Shown: positions 15,733 through 15,985 of the stretch, in pieces
Numbering within the stretch: position 1 is the stretch's first letter
Layout: the number at the start of each line of letters is the position of its first letter
Assembly (NCBI GenBank): GCA_964617665.1
Contig: CAZUAH010000307.1
Coordinates: forward strand, 1 to 15,985
DNA from: JADHUC01 sp964617665
Lineage (GTDB): Bacteria > Planctomycetota > Planctomycetia > Pirellulales > Pirellulaceae
Direction: 5' to 3'
Length of the DNA stretch: 15,985 nt
Position numbers and translations under genes: made by a program
Notes under the pieces: model-generated
Seen by the model: only the letters and a program-made list of their open reading frames with translations
Databases searched by the model: none
Told to the model about the DNA's origin: nothing

Positions 15733-15985
15733 TCACTGATTGGCGGATTCGTCCCAATCGTCTGTTCGAAACGGCGATGCCGGTAGGCCAGCTTTGCTGT
15801 ACAGGTTGCAGATCGGATTCGCGGCCCACGCATACCGGACGCTTGCGGGCTCTGGAACGTCGGGGCTAGAGACAATTACGGTTTCGCCTTCGATCTTCGC
15901 GTCGGCCCAGACGAACTTGCGATCCTTGTCGGCAATCACAAAGCCCTTCAAGTCTTCGCCGCCTTTGGCAACGAGTCCGCCGCAA
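15733..15985 (-). CDS. sialate O-acetylesterase, C-terminal end only
   Basis: The frame is open to the right edge of the window, so only the last 83 residues are seen; the TTG at 15951 is an internal codon. The segment GGLVAKGGEDLKGFVIADKD, followed by KFVWADAKIEG, VIVSSPDVPEPASVRYAWA, CNLYSKAGLPASPFRTDDW, matches the C-terminus of SGNH-type sialate 9-O-acetylesterases common in planctomycetes and Bacteroidetes. These are secreted enzymes that remove O-acetyl groups from sialic acid or other glycans. Catalytic residues lie outside the window. The ThDP enzyme gene follows after 30 bp. Confidence 0.8.
   Translation of the reverse strand, partial: CGGLVAKGGEDLKGFVIADKDRKFVWADAKIEGETVIVSSPDVPEPASVRYAWAANPICNLYSKAGLPASPFRTDDWDESANQ

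Noticed and set aside
15730..15737. A third copy of ATCTCACT, matching the feo half-site, upstream of the ThDP enzyme
   Set aside because: It overlaps the esterase stop codon, has no inverted partner, and one extra copy of an 8-mer is expected by chance in 16 kb.
1..15985. A new defence, mobile or biosynthetic system spanning the window
   Set aside because: The genes fall into known housekeeping, transport and hydrolase families, with no toxin-antitoxin pair, nuclease-ATPase module, integrase, array or biosynthetic core gene.

Overview
This window looks like ordinary chromosomal DNA of a planctomycete, probably of the Pirellulales/Rhodopirellula type. I infer this from protein character alone: a secreted PQQ-type beta-propeller with a decayed methyltransferase-like front end, a TolC lipoprotein with a long polar tail, a membrane-anchored TPR protein with a long acidic tail, a PhoD-like phosphatase and a sialate O-acetylesterase. 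Start codons almost never have a Shine-Dalgarno sequence, which fits that phylum. Base composition is moderately GC-rich and even. I saw no tRNA, rRNA, CRISPR array, insertion sequence or phage gene. No stretch longer than about 300 bases lacks a gene; the longest gaps are 6644-6848 (205 bp), 8856-9015 (160 bp) and 13875-14028 (154 bp).

Layout, left to right. Positions 1-4555 (+): the 3' part of a PhoD-like metallophosphoesterase, then a secreted PQQ-propeller protein. Positions 4586-8855 (-): a Rep/PcrA-type DNA helicase followed downstream by a TolC-family outer-membrane protein; the TolC gene converges on the propeller gene with 30 bp between the stops. Positions 8911-11093 (+): a sigma70-like promoter with a stem-loop leader, a YfgM-like TPR membrane protein, and an RluD-family pseudouridine synthase. 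Positions 11098-13874 (-): a ferrous-iron uptake operon, feoA-feoB plus a small Cys-rich membrane protein, with feoA and feoB overlapping by 4 bp. Positions 14029-15985 (-): the 3' end of a sialate O-acetylesterase, then a benzoylformate decarboxylase-like ThDP enzyme 30 bp downstream.

How the parts relate. The clearest functional unit is feo: a small SH3-like activator, the GTPase/permease and a CxxCxxC membrane peptide. They lie behind a promoter (13943-13971) covered by two palindromes that share the half-site AAGTGAGA, the best candidate here for a metal-responsive operator. The other pairs (helicase-TolC, TPR protein-RluD, esterase-ThDP enzyme) are neighbours on one strand with no obvious shared pathway. 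I did not find a convincing undescribed multi-gene system. The points most worth checking are the feo operator, the leader hairpin at 8948-8977, the degenerate methyltransferase-like domain on the secreted propeller, and the uncharacterised decarboxylase.
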